A stretch of DNA of 64,000 nt from positions 1 through 64,000 of the forward strand of contig LVLI01000097.1 in the NCBI GenBank assembly GCA_001687465.1, given 5' to 3'. Source of the DNA: Halocafeteria seosinensis. Taxonomy: Eukaryota > Sar > Bigyra > Bicosoecida. This document shows positions 1 through 11,336 of this stretch, one piece after another. Each line of letters begins with the position of its first letter. The first letter of the stretch is position 1. The notes under the pieces are model-generated. The model was not told the DNA's origin. It did not search any database and saw nothing but the letters and a program-made list of their open reading frames with translations. Made by a program: the position numbers and the translations under genes.

Positions 1-2082
1 CCCTAGAACGCACGTTGCTGCGCCACTAACACTATCTCCACCGTGCTTCGCTGCTCGTCCGTCATCAACTGTTATTGCACTCTGTGCTACCACCCAAGGA
101 GGTGCTGCCCCCTCCATAAACTCAATGCTAACGCTGGGAACTGCAGACAAGGCTGTTCAATACCTCCGTAACTTCATCGCTTTACCCTTTCGTTACGAGG
201 AACGATCCTTTTATTGCCCATCTCAGCGCAGATCCATAGCGTCTGGGCCACTGCATGTACATTCCTCCCAATATACATCACCCATATATGTATGTCCTTA
301 GCTATCAACAACGATGCTCGGTGGGGGCTTAGTTCCAGTTAGACTGGCGCAAAACACCATGCTCTCAAGAGAAATGCTCAGCTCATTCCGAAGTTTTTTC
401 CACACTCTATCTGTATAGAATCACCTCATATTGCAATGACGACCTGCTCTCTTCCATCTGCGATGAAACATAGGAATAACCTGTGTACCCCTGCCTCCTC
501 CTGGAGAGCCGAAAACTAAGTAGTCATACAAGCTTAATGACGGGACCTTCGTAAAGTAACAGGCGATACAAATGTGTTAAAAAAAAGGAAAATTACTATG
601 CCGTATCGATATTTGACAATCTTTCTATGGTGTCCATTTATGATTGTCTAGAGTCGCTTGGTACATTGGCAGAATCCCTTCCCTTGGCCCCCTGTCTCTC
701 CCAGCACATCCGCGGAATCTGCGGCCTGGATCTACCTGCTTCCGAACTGAAGGGGGAAGACATGAGCCGACGCAAGAGATAAAGCTTCCCCCAAAATGCT
801 CAAGGCCACCAACTTCAACACACGCCCAATTCTCATTTTCTACGCGTACATACGGAACGATTCAAAGCTAAAGCAGCATGGTCAATTAAAGGGTTTGAAT
901 GTATTACGCCTCAGAAACAATACGAATAATACAAATCGATATGCAGGAAGTGGCCTTTATTCCCCAAGGGGGCTTTAACCACCACACGGGAGGAACAACC
1001 GCAGGGAGCTTGCAGTCATTTCCAAGAAATATATAAGTTCAAGCAGCCTCTTCAAGTGGTTTTTGACAAGAGTTGCTCCGGCACAGTTCTAAGATGCCGC
1101 AGTTTCGATTTCTGCAAGAAATTCCATTGCTTGGATGATATCAATGAAGTGTTCACGCCCGTCAAGTCCTGAAACACATCCGACGGGTACTGTACGGTAT
1201 TCCTCGCAGTTAGAAAATCCAGATCCATGCAGGAAACAGCTGCCAACTCGTTTGTACTTATACAGTACAGTGTATTTCCTCCAACCCCCCCGCCCCCGCT
1301 CGGTACCGGGTACAGTGAGTGTTCTCAGATTCCTATTGTATATTTTGGGTCACTGGTTGTTTGGGACTGTGTCCTTTCAATGTTAGGATTGGACTAACAT
1401 GGCAACAACACTGAGAAACTTACTAACTGGGAAACTGATGAAATCACGCACATATGTAACCTGTTGACCGCATCCTCTTGATGAAACCCAACACATACTC
1501 CAGCGTCGGTAAGAATTCTGATGAATGGAATGCACTCGCTGAAAGTGCACTGGATACAAACGACGCTTAAGACGGTAAACACGCTTGGAGTAATACAAGC
1601 AGGTGCCGGTCCCAGGAATGGCAATAAGCCTCTAAAACATCTTTAACATGTTTTGAATCTCCAGGAATGGCAATAAGCCTCTAAAACATCTTTAACATGT
1701 TTTGAATCTCCAGTATCTTCGCCAAGAATACACGTAATCAAAGGAGAACAAACTGTACTCCTAGACGAGATCCCGAAGATACTCTTAGTTTCTATATATC
1801 TCTACTTACCAATCGGGGCAAACCGGGATACGGCAGTGCGGCACCCTAACAGGCTCGGAAAACTTGCGAAGCAAGTGCCAGGGATTTCTCAAAGCACCTC
1901 TTATAATTTCGATTGACTTCAGCGACGTAGTAAAGTATTAAAGCCCATTCTTTGTATATCGAAGTGTTTAGATTCAATTCTTGGAACGAAAGCAAATCTC
2001 TGCTACCTCTACCCTGACACTCAACCACCTGATAGTGACGACAGTTAAAGCCTTGGTTAACGTGGTCCCTTTGATCCACTGA
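1..2082. other. Intergenic, no gene recognised
   Basis: Only short open frames without recognisable domains occur here on either strand. The one clear structure is a 49-bp tandem duplication, listed separately. The last few hundred bases should hold the 3' untranslated region of the minus-strand aspartic protease that ends at 2083. Confidence 0.5.
1612..1709. repeat. 49-bp direct tandem duplication
   Basis: Two identical 49-bp units, 1612-1660 and 1661-1709, lie head to tail, each beginning CCAGGAATGGCAATAAGCC and ending TTTTGAATCT. No difference between copies is visible, so the duplication is recent or is kept identical. No gene is recognised around it. Confidence 0.95.
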
Positions 2083-3970
2083 CTATACTTGAGCATACCC
2101 TCGCTCTCCAGTAGCGTCAGGAACTGTCATAGGTTGATACGAACCGATATTGAGAGAGCCACCACAATAAGTCATAGCCAATACAATCAATGCGAGTGTA
2201 AACGCGGTCGCTGTAATGCCCACCACCACGCCTACGGCGTACACATGCGAGACCGACGGCGAGGAATTCGACTTGGGCCTGCCGCCGGTGGTTTCCTTGT
2301 TCTTTGGTTTGTCGGAGGAAGTAGAGTGGCCATGACCATGACTCTGCTTATCTCGTTTGTCGGATGTCGAATCACCCTTCGAGTCTCTTTTCGGAGGGTT
2401 CAAACCAGGACTTCGATTGAATTCAGTTTCATTCTCCGGTTTGCGGCAATTGGCAGGAGCGATGCCTAGTTTACCACTGCTAAGGTCGAACAGGTAGTCA
2501 TAGCTCATCATTGCGTTCGCACCTAGTAAGACGCGCTGGCGTCTGTCTGGATATACAGCAAGGCAATACGCCTTCCCCTGCTGGTCCCATACCATATTAA
2601 CGAATAGGTGATGTGGTGCGATAGTTATCGGTACGTTGCCGCTCAGGGTGATTGTTAAGGATGGAAAACTTGTTATGTTTTCCGGGTGGTCAAGTTTCCA
2701 GCACAAGCTTTCTCCCGATACCCTTGTTGCGTCTGCGCAAAATCTCGGTAGAGTTAAGGGACGCTGAAGCTATTGAAAACGTCTTATATTCACTTACGTG
2801 CTCCTCTGCAGTTATCGCTTTTCGAGCAAAAGTTTGCCACTCCTTTTTTGATACTCTCAAATTGTGACCGGGGTACCATAGTAAACGTTGTACCGCTATC
2901 GACGATACCAGAAAGAGTTTTCGAGGTAATTCTGGTCCCTGAGAGCTCCATGGAGCTTGCTTTGATTCCGTACGAACTGGTAGATTTCATTTTCGTCCAT
3001 TTCATATCGCTAGTGTGTAACTTCAAATTCGGACCTCCCAACCTCAATGAGCCACCTTTAAAATCAAGACACATCGAGAACTGGTTATTAGAAAGTTTCT
3101 TCGATTTCTTCAAAGCCGCAATAAAGCTTTGTTTCCTATTTGCAAGTCCGAGGATTCCATCAGCTAGTTGTTCATGGAACAGTTTCCCTCGTTCAATCGT
3201 ATGACACCCGAACGAGTATTTGATGCCATACATATCTTCCGAGTCTTTCCCAGGCGTGGGGAAATCTAAGAAAGTCACATCTTTATAGACCAGTCCCGAC
3301 AATTGGCTCCCTTCAGAGTAACGCTGTGAAACAAAGAGAGAATCATACGTGGACCAAGAAGACGTCGGGATCTCCTAAATGTAAATGTGTGCCACATACC
3401 TGGTTGTATGAACACTGGTTATGTTGGCGGTTGCACGATCCAAAGCAGTCTGCAGCCCTACATTTGACCTTCTCACTAGTAGAGCTTTTCGCGGGATCGT
3501 AGCGGTGTCCCTCGTGTTTTCCACATGTTTTACAGCCTTTACAAGGAAATGCCATCAAACTACTCCCCGTATCCACGATAACTGAAAATTTGGTCGCAGG
3601 GGTTCCCACCCACGCATCCGAGTAGAAATACCTGCAGACCAGAAAATTACCTGCATTTCACATACAATGTGAGTGAATGCTGACATGGTATTATCACGTA
3701 CGCAAGATCGCGAAAAGGTCCATTCACGGGAACGCTTTCCCAGAACAGGTTTCTGCTGCTTCGCGTGCCATTTTCTACCATTAAATCGCGCCAGGAGCGC
3801 GCTCCAAGAGGTTCTCCGTACTCATCTACTTGATGAGGCACTTGTATGCTGTGTCTTGAGAGCGTGAACACCTCGTGGGGCTCATTATAGTCCATATACG
3901 AACCTCCGCCGACTTGGAGAAAGGTCGCCACCAGGCAAACAGCGCTCAATCGCGTTACTAGCCATTCCAT
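2083..3970 (-). CDS. Pepsin-type (A1) aspartic protease, membrane-anchored
   Basis: A secretory-pathway aspartyl endopeptidase. Four exons fit: 3970-3702, 3631-3400, 3323-2798 and 2732-2083, with phases 2, 0 and 1, giving 558 residues. The start at 3970 opens a signal peptide (MEWLVTRLSAVCLVATF); an in-frame ATG at 3994 is an alternative. Both catalytic motifs are present: VDTGSSLMAFP in exon 2 and VDSGTTFTMVP in exon 3. Exon 2 also has a Cys cluster (CKGCKTCGKH) and a CSYNQ, typical of A1 proteases. After the catalytic part comes a Lys/Ser/His-rich linker with little order, then one strong hydrophobic helix (YAVGVVVGITATAFTLALIV) and a short cytoplasmic tail. The product is therefore probably a type I membrane protease of the endomembrane system or cell surface. 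The first acceptor of exon 4 was chosen because it alone keeps frame. Substrate is unknown. Confidence 0.88.
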
Positions 3971-4452
3971 AGTCCGAAGCAAGGGTACGTGCATATATTT
4001 ATGGTCAATATTAAAGTTTTCTATGCAGTTCAACTCATCAATACCTTATCGTTATGGTCAACCTTGTTGCTGTCATCCAAGTGAGACGACGTGGGGGATG
4101 CACGTCTGTATCATAAAGCAGAAAAATATACAGGGGTCCCCTGAAGCTGGCGCTTCGCTGAATGGTAAAGGGTAATGAGTACTGAACCTGTGTTTGCCGA
4201 ATTCGTGTCGTTCATGTTCGTTAGTGAACCTTTAACTAGAGAAGTTATTAAAGAACGCGTAGGCAAAATACATGTAGAACAGGTGCCCGGAAGATCCGCC
4301 CGAATTCTGTGTGTAGCGAGAGGCATTACCCTGCTCAATATCATGTGGTATGAATTCGGAGACAGAATGAAGCTCGGTATATCAACAACACGCTCACTAA
4401 AGCTTGATCTTTCGAAGCTCACGTTGTCCTCTTACAGTATACGTTTCCCGTG

Positions 4453-4721
4453 TGTATTGGTATTGCTCCTACCGGAAGACGTGTCTGCTACGGGCTACGC
4501 TAAGCTGCGTGAGGGGTGAACCCTACCGAGAACCGGTCCAGCATCTTTACGTTGTGGCGCATCATCATGACTGACAGTTTGGCCGTCTTCAGCTTGCGCA
4601 AGTTCCGCATCCCCAGCGGAAGCCCCTTGGGGAACTTGATTGCGTCTTCCCCGAAGCCGTCCGTCGCCTCTATCGCGAACGGGATAATTTCCCCATCGTC
4701 GCCTGCAGTCCTACTATCCAT
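4453..4721 (-). mobile_element. 5'-truncated LINE 3' end, copy A
   Basis: Reading on the minus strand from 4721 gives a peptide with PFAIEATDGFGEDAIKFPKG followed by MRNLRKLKTAKLSVMMMRHN and a 3' tail containing CTTCCGGTAGGAGCAA. The same peptide and tail recur in other copies here. The pattern 'PFAIEA-G-FGEDA-FL' resembles the extreme C-terminus of reverse-transcriptase ORFs of non-LTR retrotransposons, from general family knowledge. The copy lacks everything upstream, as expected for 5' truncation. Confidence 0.7.
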
Positions 4722-4814
4722 GCTTCTTTCAATGCCACCAATTTGGGGTTATCGAGTATGGTTCTATTCCGTACATAATTTTCCTGAAATTGTTCATTAC
4801 CGTACAGTACTCCC

Positions 4815-5065
4815 AGGCAACGCTACGCCGTGTGATGGGTGAACCCTACCCGGAACCGGTCCAATATCTTCACGTTGTGGCACATCATCATGACTGACAG
4901 TTTGGCCGTCATCAGCTTGCACAGGTTCCGCATCTCCCTTGTTCCCCAGAGTGAACCCGGTGCTTTCCTGGCAATTCTCCTGAGGAAACTGAATTGTGTC
5001 TTCGCCGAAGCCGCCCGCCGCCTCTATCGCGAACGGGATAATTTCCGTGTGGTGGTCCCACTCCG
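4815..5065 (-). mobile_element. 5'-truncated LINE 3' end, copy B
   Basis: This is similar to copy A, on the same strand and about 90 bp beyond it. It carries the PFAIEA-GGFGED block and the M(R)NL-CKL...LSVMMMCHN-type block, but its 3' tail is cut at about 4815 and lacks the terminal CTTCCGGTAGGAGC segment. Frame breaks separate the two blocks. Confidence 0.68.
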
Positions 5066-5453
5066 GAGGAGCGAGGCACAAGACGCTCTGAAAGGATACG
5101 TGTGAAGAACCTCATACTCACAAAGAGTCCGACTGTGGGTGAGCGCAGGGGTAGACAATGCACGAGGGCTCTGGTCGACGGCGTGAATATCCCCCAACTA
5201 CATTTCCACTTAGCCGGTAAATAATACACACTACTACTAGGGTAAGATGGATATGGTTCATGAAAACCACTCTCTGTTCGTCCCTTCTTCCCATTCTCTA
5301 TAGACCCGGATGGCTAACTATCAGTTCATTGTTCATTACGACCCAGGGCAGTGTAAGCTGTGTTCTTGGACGTACAATTCATTTACGTAGGCCTTCGGCT
5401 GTTTCCATAGCTGTTCTCCCCACGAAATGTCGTGTACTCCAATGTTACTTGCG

Positions 5454-8400
5454 CTACTGGTTTTTTCTAACTCTTCTTCTATGTCTCCGCACTCTAGCGG
5501 ACTTATAACCCATATTTTCTTTACGTGGCTGCTTTTGGTCGTCGAATAACGAAACAACAGGATTGAGGTGTTCACCTCCTTTCGGCCCTTGGACTTCAAT
5601 GGTTCGTAGCTGTTGCTTTGTTACTGTTACCTCGTGCTCCCGAGCAGCGGACGAGGACATTCCGCTCAGTCGGTCAGCATTTGTTTGCAAGAATGTTGTT
5701 CCTCTCCTCGAATGGAAGCGCTGGTCATCAGAGAGTTTCAGTGGGTTGTGCTGCAGAGATGCGGGGGGTTCTGTAGGATCGCTACTATTTTCTGGAACTC
5801 GTTTCCCACTTTCCAGCAAATCTCGCGCTATGCCTTTTGCTGCCCGTGCAATCTGTGGAGAAAGATATATTAGGATTGCCACTGTTAGTATGCTAAAAGC
5901 TCCTTGAATACCGAGTACCAAACGATTAAGAATTTCGGGGGAGAAAAACGTAGTGGCGGCCATCAGCGACTCCGATTGAACGACTTCCCATCTGACTATG
6001 CCAAGTGCAGAATTGAGAAGGCACGTAAAAATCATTATCGTTTGGAGATACTTCACTTGAACTTGGTAGTAAGGCGTCAGAAGAAGCAATCCGATGTAGG
6101 ACAGGCACAAAACCGTTGTCGTCAAAGCGAACTGCCCAAGAAGGGAAGAATACCAAACAGATATACTTATCAAGCCAACTTTCCGCACCATTATGAAAAT
6201 GTCCCAAAGGAAACCGTATGAATTCAATCGGTAGCCACCTATGAGCTTCCAGAACTGGAATGTTTTCGCAGGGGACGTTAGCTGAAAGTATTGTCTACAC
6301 AAAAACACTGCAAACAGGAATGGATATCCAAAAACGAAAATCGCCAAAACAGCGGTCGCCAATGCTTGTAAGACAGCATATTTTGGAGACTCAGCACGGA
6401 CGCTGAAATCTACGGCAGCTCGAAAGGAAGACCCTATCTGTTTAGGATATACTTGTACGCTTCGGAACGCTGCTTGGGTCACTGACATATGCAAGAGGTT
6501 AAAGAGTTGAACTCCTGCCCACATAGCATTACTCCACCATGTGTTTACCGAGAAGTAACTGTCGTTGCGCAGTTCCACTGCAAGTTCCACCAACAATTGA
6601 ATGGCTAAGACAAGGATTAGCACCATTGCCGGCATGCAAAGTGAAATTACCGCTATGGTATACCCGCTGACGTTGGTAATACATTGAAAAGAGCTTGATG
6701 CCGCCGGATTCATCGTCGCAGTTGAGGAAGCAGTATTGAATGGGGATGCAACTCCTTGAAACGGTGATATTTCCATCGTATGCAGAATCTGATTGATTTG
6801 AAGATAGTCCAAAAACAGGAACACCACATGTTGCATCGCTTTTAGCTGAACAACTGATGCTGTAGACGCGGTCTTATCACACCCCTTCTTCTCAGACTCA
6901 TTGGAAAACTTTTCGGACGAAATCGTTTCAGAATCCTTGTGCGCCCGATAGGAGACGGCAGTTGTAACTATTAATGCTACAACGATTGTTCCTGTAAAAA
7001 TTAGACCTTCTTTCCATTGTGGGCGGCATTTTCCACAGAGACCATCGCTTCCTCGTGTGTAGCCTTCTTTGCATTGGTCGCATACTGGCCCAGTGTAACC
7101 GTCGGTACAGTTGACTGCAAACGATTCGGGCTCGACAGCACAGGAAGCTGGAGGACTACACTGATGAAATCGTATAATATTATGGTGTCGTAGCTTGTTT
7201 ACCACGGCTTTTCTTGGCTCTTTCCGAGACGCGCATAAGTCACACCAGAATCCTTCCTCCAACAGGAGCTTTCCATTGGGACACCGAGCGCCGTCTCTAG
7301 GGCATGGAAAGCACTGCAAGCCTTGTGGTTCGGAAAAATGTCCCGTCGGGCAGGGACGACATGTCTCATCATTGTTCGCGTCCGGCATCACAGTCCCTGG
7401 TCTACAAGGAACACAGACTGATCCTTGGCGATCGCGTCTAAACCCCTTGTCGCAGACACACACCCTTCCAGAACTATCCGGAACCTCCCCATGACCAGGG
7501 CACGCAATCGGCTCTACCTGAATCATCACCGGAGAATTTTCTAGTGCTAATCCATTCAACGTTGCTTCTAAGGACACATTCCCACTCTGCTGGAGATGAA
7601 TAACGAAATTAAGACCATCTATCGTTTCAGCAGTTGCTGGACGGTCAAACTCTAGTTCCGCAACTGGGTGATCAGAGTTTCTTAGACCGCTTGACTCTAG
7701 CAGTAAGCAAGGTAAGCCCATGTGAGTCTGGTCTGCACTATTCGAAGTGCATGCCCATGCTGCTTCCGCAGGACCATATCGAAAGACATCCTTCAGTTGT
7801 ACTCGTCCCCGAAGAGACTTCCCACTTGTTGCCGTCTTTCGTTCCAGCTCGATCCTCGAATACGCTGATTGGGCTACTCCTGGAATATTCCGAAACTTCA
7901 CTGTCGGAGAGAAGATCTCTGCAGACCCAGAGGCCACCGTAGCCGGGAACGACACACCTACAGTTAAATGTAGAATGAAATTCGCATTGCCCAAGACTTC
8001 AACCGTTTTTGAACTGCCTCGAACAGGCAACGACAGAGTGTCGGAATGATATTCAAGCTCGATCCGGACGACACGAGAAACGCCAGGTTCCAAGTAATCA
8101 ATAACAGGGGAAAGGGACAACCAATCAGCTACACGCAACGTGTTTCTCTGGGGCTGTCGCAAACGAAGTGGCAATAGGCCCCGAGTTTGTAGTCCATTTG
8201 CTGTTTCGTGAACCGGCCTCACAGATGAGTTCTGATTAGCCTCAATGGCGATTCCTGTTACTTCTGTTCGAATTGTACTGAGCTCGGTGTTCACGATACT
8301 AATTGGAAGCTGTTGCCGCTGAAAAGGTCTTATGTGCACAACCTCGGCAAAGTGTTTACACGTGAATATAGATGAGACAGTATAGCTAATATGAACGACC

Positions 8401-11336
8401 ACGTCTGTTGTTTCCCTGTGGTGCTCCAGCGATCCAGGAATCACGTCGGCCAGAGAGGCTGGTAAACGAGCTCCCTCTAGTCTCCAAGCGCTTGTCCTTA
8501 AAATGAACCAGCATTTGAAGACCCCAAGTCCTGGAGCGTTTTGCGGGTGGAAGTTCATCATAAGCTCAGTACGCGACTGTCCGCTGATGTAGCCAGAGTC
8601 GGAGCCATCCAGTTCCACCCAGAATAGGGAAGGGTCGATCACCGGTATTCCACGATCTGTATAAATAGTGGCATTCCAACTTACTCCATGCGTTCCGCTG
8701 CTATACACCGATAGAGCCTGCTGAATGCTCCCCTCACTGCTACTTTGTACAACCTCCAAAGCCCTTTGGTCTACTGATGCCACCGCGTCTCTTACATTCA
8801 AGATAAATGGGACGGATATCACTTTGGTGTCTTCGTTGTTGGGTTGGGAGAATGTGACGTTAATGTATGAGTCTAGCCATCCTTCCGGTAGGGAGGTCAC
8901 GTGCACGAAGATGTCGCGTGAGACAACTGCTACGTCGGTGATAGAAATGAAACTCTCCGCTACTGGTGTTTCAATGTAATCTTTCAATTCTGTCGACGGG
9001 ATCCAAGAAACCCGTGTTTCTGGCTCCACTGTAAGAGATACAGTTTTCTTGACCTGTCGACTACTTCCGCGTTGTCGCTTGAGTGCCACCATCAAGCTTT
9101 CGGGTTCGACAGATACTAGGCTTTCGGGTTCTTCTTTAAGATTAGCCAAGGTCTCGGTCGGGACATCAGTGGTGACATTATAAGATGCACGCGTAAGCGT
9201 TTCACCGTCTACAATAACACTCGTTTGAAGCGGGAAAATAATTGGAGCCGAATATTGGGTTTCCTCAAGGAGCCTTCCAGCCGAAGGAATACCACGAACG
9301 ACAGCGTGTTTTCGAAGAAGCTGCTCTGCGTTCGATGACATGCGCAGGTATCCTTCGTATGCAAACTCACGGCACTGTCGTTTCGTCCTCTGACGTCCAT
9401 AACATGTCTCATTAGTCAGCATTTTCACCTGGGTCTCTACGGGAGGTGTTACGTCTAAAGAGGAATCTGCGAACCCTGGATCGCATCCATAAAACAGAAA
9501 ATTTTCTAAGTGCTGTCGACTTAATTGGTGACTTAGTCTGGGGTCACAGAAGCTATGAAGCTGCGGTAGATTACCGGTCGAGCTTTGAGCAGAGTATGAA
9601 AACACTTTCAAATAGCGATGACCTTCACCAACCTGCTGTAAATGTACATCCGGATCATACAAAAATGAAGCACAGTTGAATGGCTCGGCTCTCCCACAAC
9701 CGGACTGCAGTCGTCTTGAACTATTCTTTAACAACTGCCGAGAGGACGGTGTCGCTGTGGGGGTGCATGACGCTGAGGCAGTACGAGTGTAGCTAGGCGT
9801 AATCGTCCTGGAAGCAGTGGATGTTGCGGATTCTGTAGCGGTGTTAGTAAGCGAAGGCGTTGACGATGAGCTTGAAGTAACTGAAGAAGTTCTCGAGGCT
9901 GTAACGGAGCCAGTAGAGGTAACCGACGGTGTCCCGGAAGAGGTGGCAGTCATTGACGCGGTGCTGGAGGATGTAGGTGTAACTGTTGGGGTAATCGACG
10001 GCAATGCTGTTCCAGCAGGCTGTACTCGGTGAATATTACGTAATTCCGGATATTTGCCGGGAAGCCGAATGAACCATAACTGTGTTGGCCAGCCTGGATA
10101 CAGTTTGTCCCGGATGTCATCGAGATTCCCTGAAGAGCGGCTGGGATTCAGGGTAACTCCACCCATAGTTACTCCCATCAAACTTCCTCCCGTGCTCGAA
10201 TCGTATACACAACGTTGCACGTATATAGTTCCTTGTTGTCCGCCTGCTATAAGCCCACCACTGGTACTCGCATATTCCGGAGAAATTCTTCCAGAGCTGT
10301 ACACGTTCACAATGTTAACCACTCCGCTATTTTGAGCAGCTCTAAGCCCACATATACCACCGGACTCGATGTCGAGAATATTGCCCGTACAGTAGCAATT
10401 TGCAATGTCGCATTTCCCGCTATGGCCTGCTCCTTTTCCTGTAATTCCACCAGATCTCGTACTCTCAATGTCTCCTGCAGAGAAGCACTCAGTTACCTTC
10501 GCATGCCCAAAGTAGCCTGCATTTCCTCCAATAATTCCTCCGCTTTCACTATTGATGACCGGCCCAAAAGAATACGATCTGGAGATATGAACGAAGCCTG
10601 AACTTCTTCCTGCTGTAGATCCGCAAATGCCCCCAGCTCTTCCACCGTCAATAGCACCTTCAGAAAAGCAAGCAGTAATTCTTATCACCCCTCCTTTACC
10701 AGCCGAATATCCACATATCCCACCTGCACCGCCGCCGAAAATTGGGCCTCGAGAGAAACAATCAGAAACCTCCACCTCCCCACCTTGCCCTGAGTAGGAG
10801 CCGATGATACCACCAGCAGCTTTCTCGATAGTACCTGTGGAACTGCACGAGTACACACGGACATACGTTTGGGAACGCTGAACAATAAATCCATCTCCTT
10901 CATTGCTGCTGGGACCAAGGATCCAGGTTCTAGCTCCCAATGTGTGAACCCGCCGTATCACTGGGCTTTCCATATAGGAGGTTATACCGTCAGTTGTAAA
11001 GAGGCCATGCACTTCACCCAGAGAAGACATGTTGACAACAAAATCGTTGCCGTCGAAACTCTCTCCGCTCTTTAGTGAGATATAGTTCTCACCTGTGGTC
11101 CAGACAATATCAGTTAACTGTTGGAATGCTAGCGTACTGGCGTTGTAGTGAATGTTGGCATAGTTTCCATCCAAGATAGTGCTTCTTAAGTCACTAGCGC
11201 AACAGAAACTAATTGAATACATTAGTAGCATAGGTAGAACATCCATCAAGTGCAAATGCGACCGGGTGCGTACTTCAGACATTGGTATTCTCCGGATTCG
11301 GATTCGACAGTTGCGACTTTGACTCTTGACTGACAT
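5454..11336 (-). CDS. Giant surface protein: GLUG repeats, Ser/Thr-rich linker, Cys-rich modules, multi-TM C-terminus
   Basis: One uninterrupted frame of 1960 residues; a signal peptide starting at the Met at 11246 (MDVLPMLLMYSISFCCAS) suggests that Met as the true start. Residues about 160-400 hold six or so ~40-residue repeats of the GLUG type (GGICG-AG--G...C-S-G-I), which would form a beta-solenoid as in bacterial and algal adhesins. About 435-540 is almost pure Ser/Thr/Pro, a likely glycosylated stalk. About 1275-1440 is Cys-rich, with ephrin-receptor-like (GCC2/GCC3) repeats such as CRPCPTGHFSEPQGLQCFPC. From about 1445 to 1820 come seven or so hydrophobic helices, then a basic cytoplasmic tail. 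This order matches the POMP-like proteins (a bacterial outer-membrane family name) known from algal and other protist genomes. The likely role is adhesion or cell-wall attachment; it is not a known enzyme. Confidence 0.85.
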   Translation of the reverse strand: MSVKSQSRNCRIRIRRIPMSEVRTRSHLHLMDVLPMLLMYSISFCCASDLRSTILDGNYANIHYNASTLAFQQLTDIVWTTGENYISLKSGESFDGNDFVVNMSSLGEVHGLFTTDGITSYMESPVIRRVHTLGARTWILGPSSNEGDGFIVQRSQTYVRVYSCSSTGTIEKAAGGIIGSYSGQGGEVEVSDCFSRGPIFGGGAGGICGYSAGKGGVIRITACFSEGAIDGGRAGGICGSTAGRSSGFVHISRSYSFGPVINSESGGIIGGNAGYFGHAKVTECFSAGDIESTRSGGITGKGAGHSGKCDIANCYCTGNILDIESGGICGLRAAQNSGVVNIVNVYSSGRISPEYASTSGGLIAGGQQGTIYVQRCVYDSSTGGSLMGVTMGGVTLNPSRSSGNLDDIRDKLYPGWPTQLWFIRLPGKYPELRNIHRVQPAGTALPSITPTVTPTSSSTASMTATSSGTPSVTSTGSVTASRTSSVTSSSSSTPSLTNTATESATSTASRTITPSYTRTASASCTPTATPSSRQLLKNSSRRLQSGCGRAEPFNCASFLYDPDVHLQQVGEGHRYLKVFSYSAQSSTGNLPQLHSFCDPRLSHQLSRQHLENFLFYGCDPGFADSSLDVTPPVETQVKMLTNETCYGRQRTKRQCREFAYEGYLRMSSNAEQLLRKHAVVRGIPSAGRLLEETQYSAPIIFPLQTSVIVDGETLTRASYNVTTDVPTETLANLKEEPESLVSVEPESLMVALKRQRGSSRQVKKTVSLTVEPETRVSWIPSTELKDYIETPVAESFISITDVAVVSRDIFVHVTSLPEGWLDSYINVTFSQPNNEDTKVISVPFILNVRDAVASVDQRALEVVQSSSEGSIQQALSVYSSGTHGVSWNATIYTDRGIPVIDPSLFWVELDGSDSGYISGQSRTELMMNFHPQNAPGLGVFKCWFILRTSAWRLEGARLPASLADVIPGSLEHHRETTDVVVHISYTVSSIFTCKHFAEVVHIRPFQRQQLPISIVNTELSTIRTEVTGIAIEANQNSSVRPVHETANGLQTRGLLPLRLRQPQRNTLRVADWLSLSPVIDYLEPGVSRVVRIELEYHSDTLSLPVRGSSKTVEVLGNANFILHLTVGVSFPATVASGSAEIFSPTVKFRNIPGVAQSAYSRIELERKTATSGKSLRGRVQLKDVFRYGPAEAAWACTSNSADQTHMGLPCLLLESSGLRNSDHPVAELEFDRPATAETIDGLNFVIHLQQSGNVSLEATLNGLALENSPVMIQVEPIACPGHGEVPDSSGRVCVCDKGFRRDRQGSVCVPCRPGTVMPDANNDETCRPCPTGHFSEPQGLQCFPCPRDGARCPNGKLLLEEGFWCDLCASRKEPRKAVVNKLRHHNIIRFHQCSPPASCAVEPESFAVNCTDGYTGPVCDQCKEGYTRGSDGLCGKCRPQWKEGLIFTGTIVVALIVTTAVSYRAHKDSETISSEKFSNESEKKGCDKTASTASVVQLKAMQHVVFLFLDYLQINQILHTMEISPFQGVASPFNTASSTATMNPAASSSFQCITNVSGYTIAVISLCMPAMVLILVLAIQLLVELAVELRNDSYFSVNTWWSNAMWAGVQLFNLLHMSVTQAAFRSVQVYPKQIGSSFRAAVDFSVRAESPKYAVLQALATAVLAIFVFGYPFLFAVFLCRQYFQLTSPAKTFQFWKLIGGYRLNSYGFLWDIFIMVRKVGLISISVWYSSLLGQFALTTTVLCLSYIGLLLLTPYYQVQVKYLQTIMIFTCLLNSALGIVRWEVVQSESLMAATTFFSPEILNRLVLGIQGAFSILTVAILIYLSPQIARAAKGIARDLLESGKRVPENSSDPTEPPASLQHNPLKLSDDQRFHSRRGTTFLQTNADRLSGMSSSAAREHEVTVTKQQLRTIEVQGPKGGEHLNPVVSLFDDQKQPRKENMGYKSARVRRHRRRVRKNQ

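Noticed and set aside
9817-10032. Plus-strand frame rich in Val/Glu/Thr opposite the giant surface protein
   Set aside because: It is the complement of the Ser/Thr-rich repeats, whose codons leave the other strand open.
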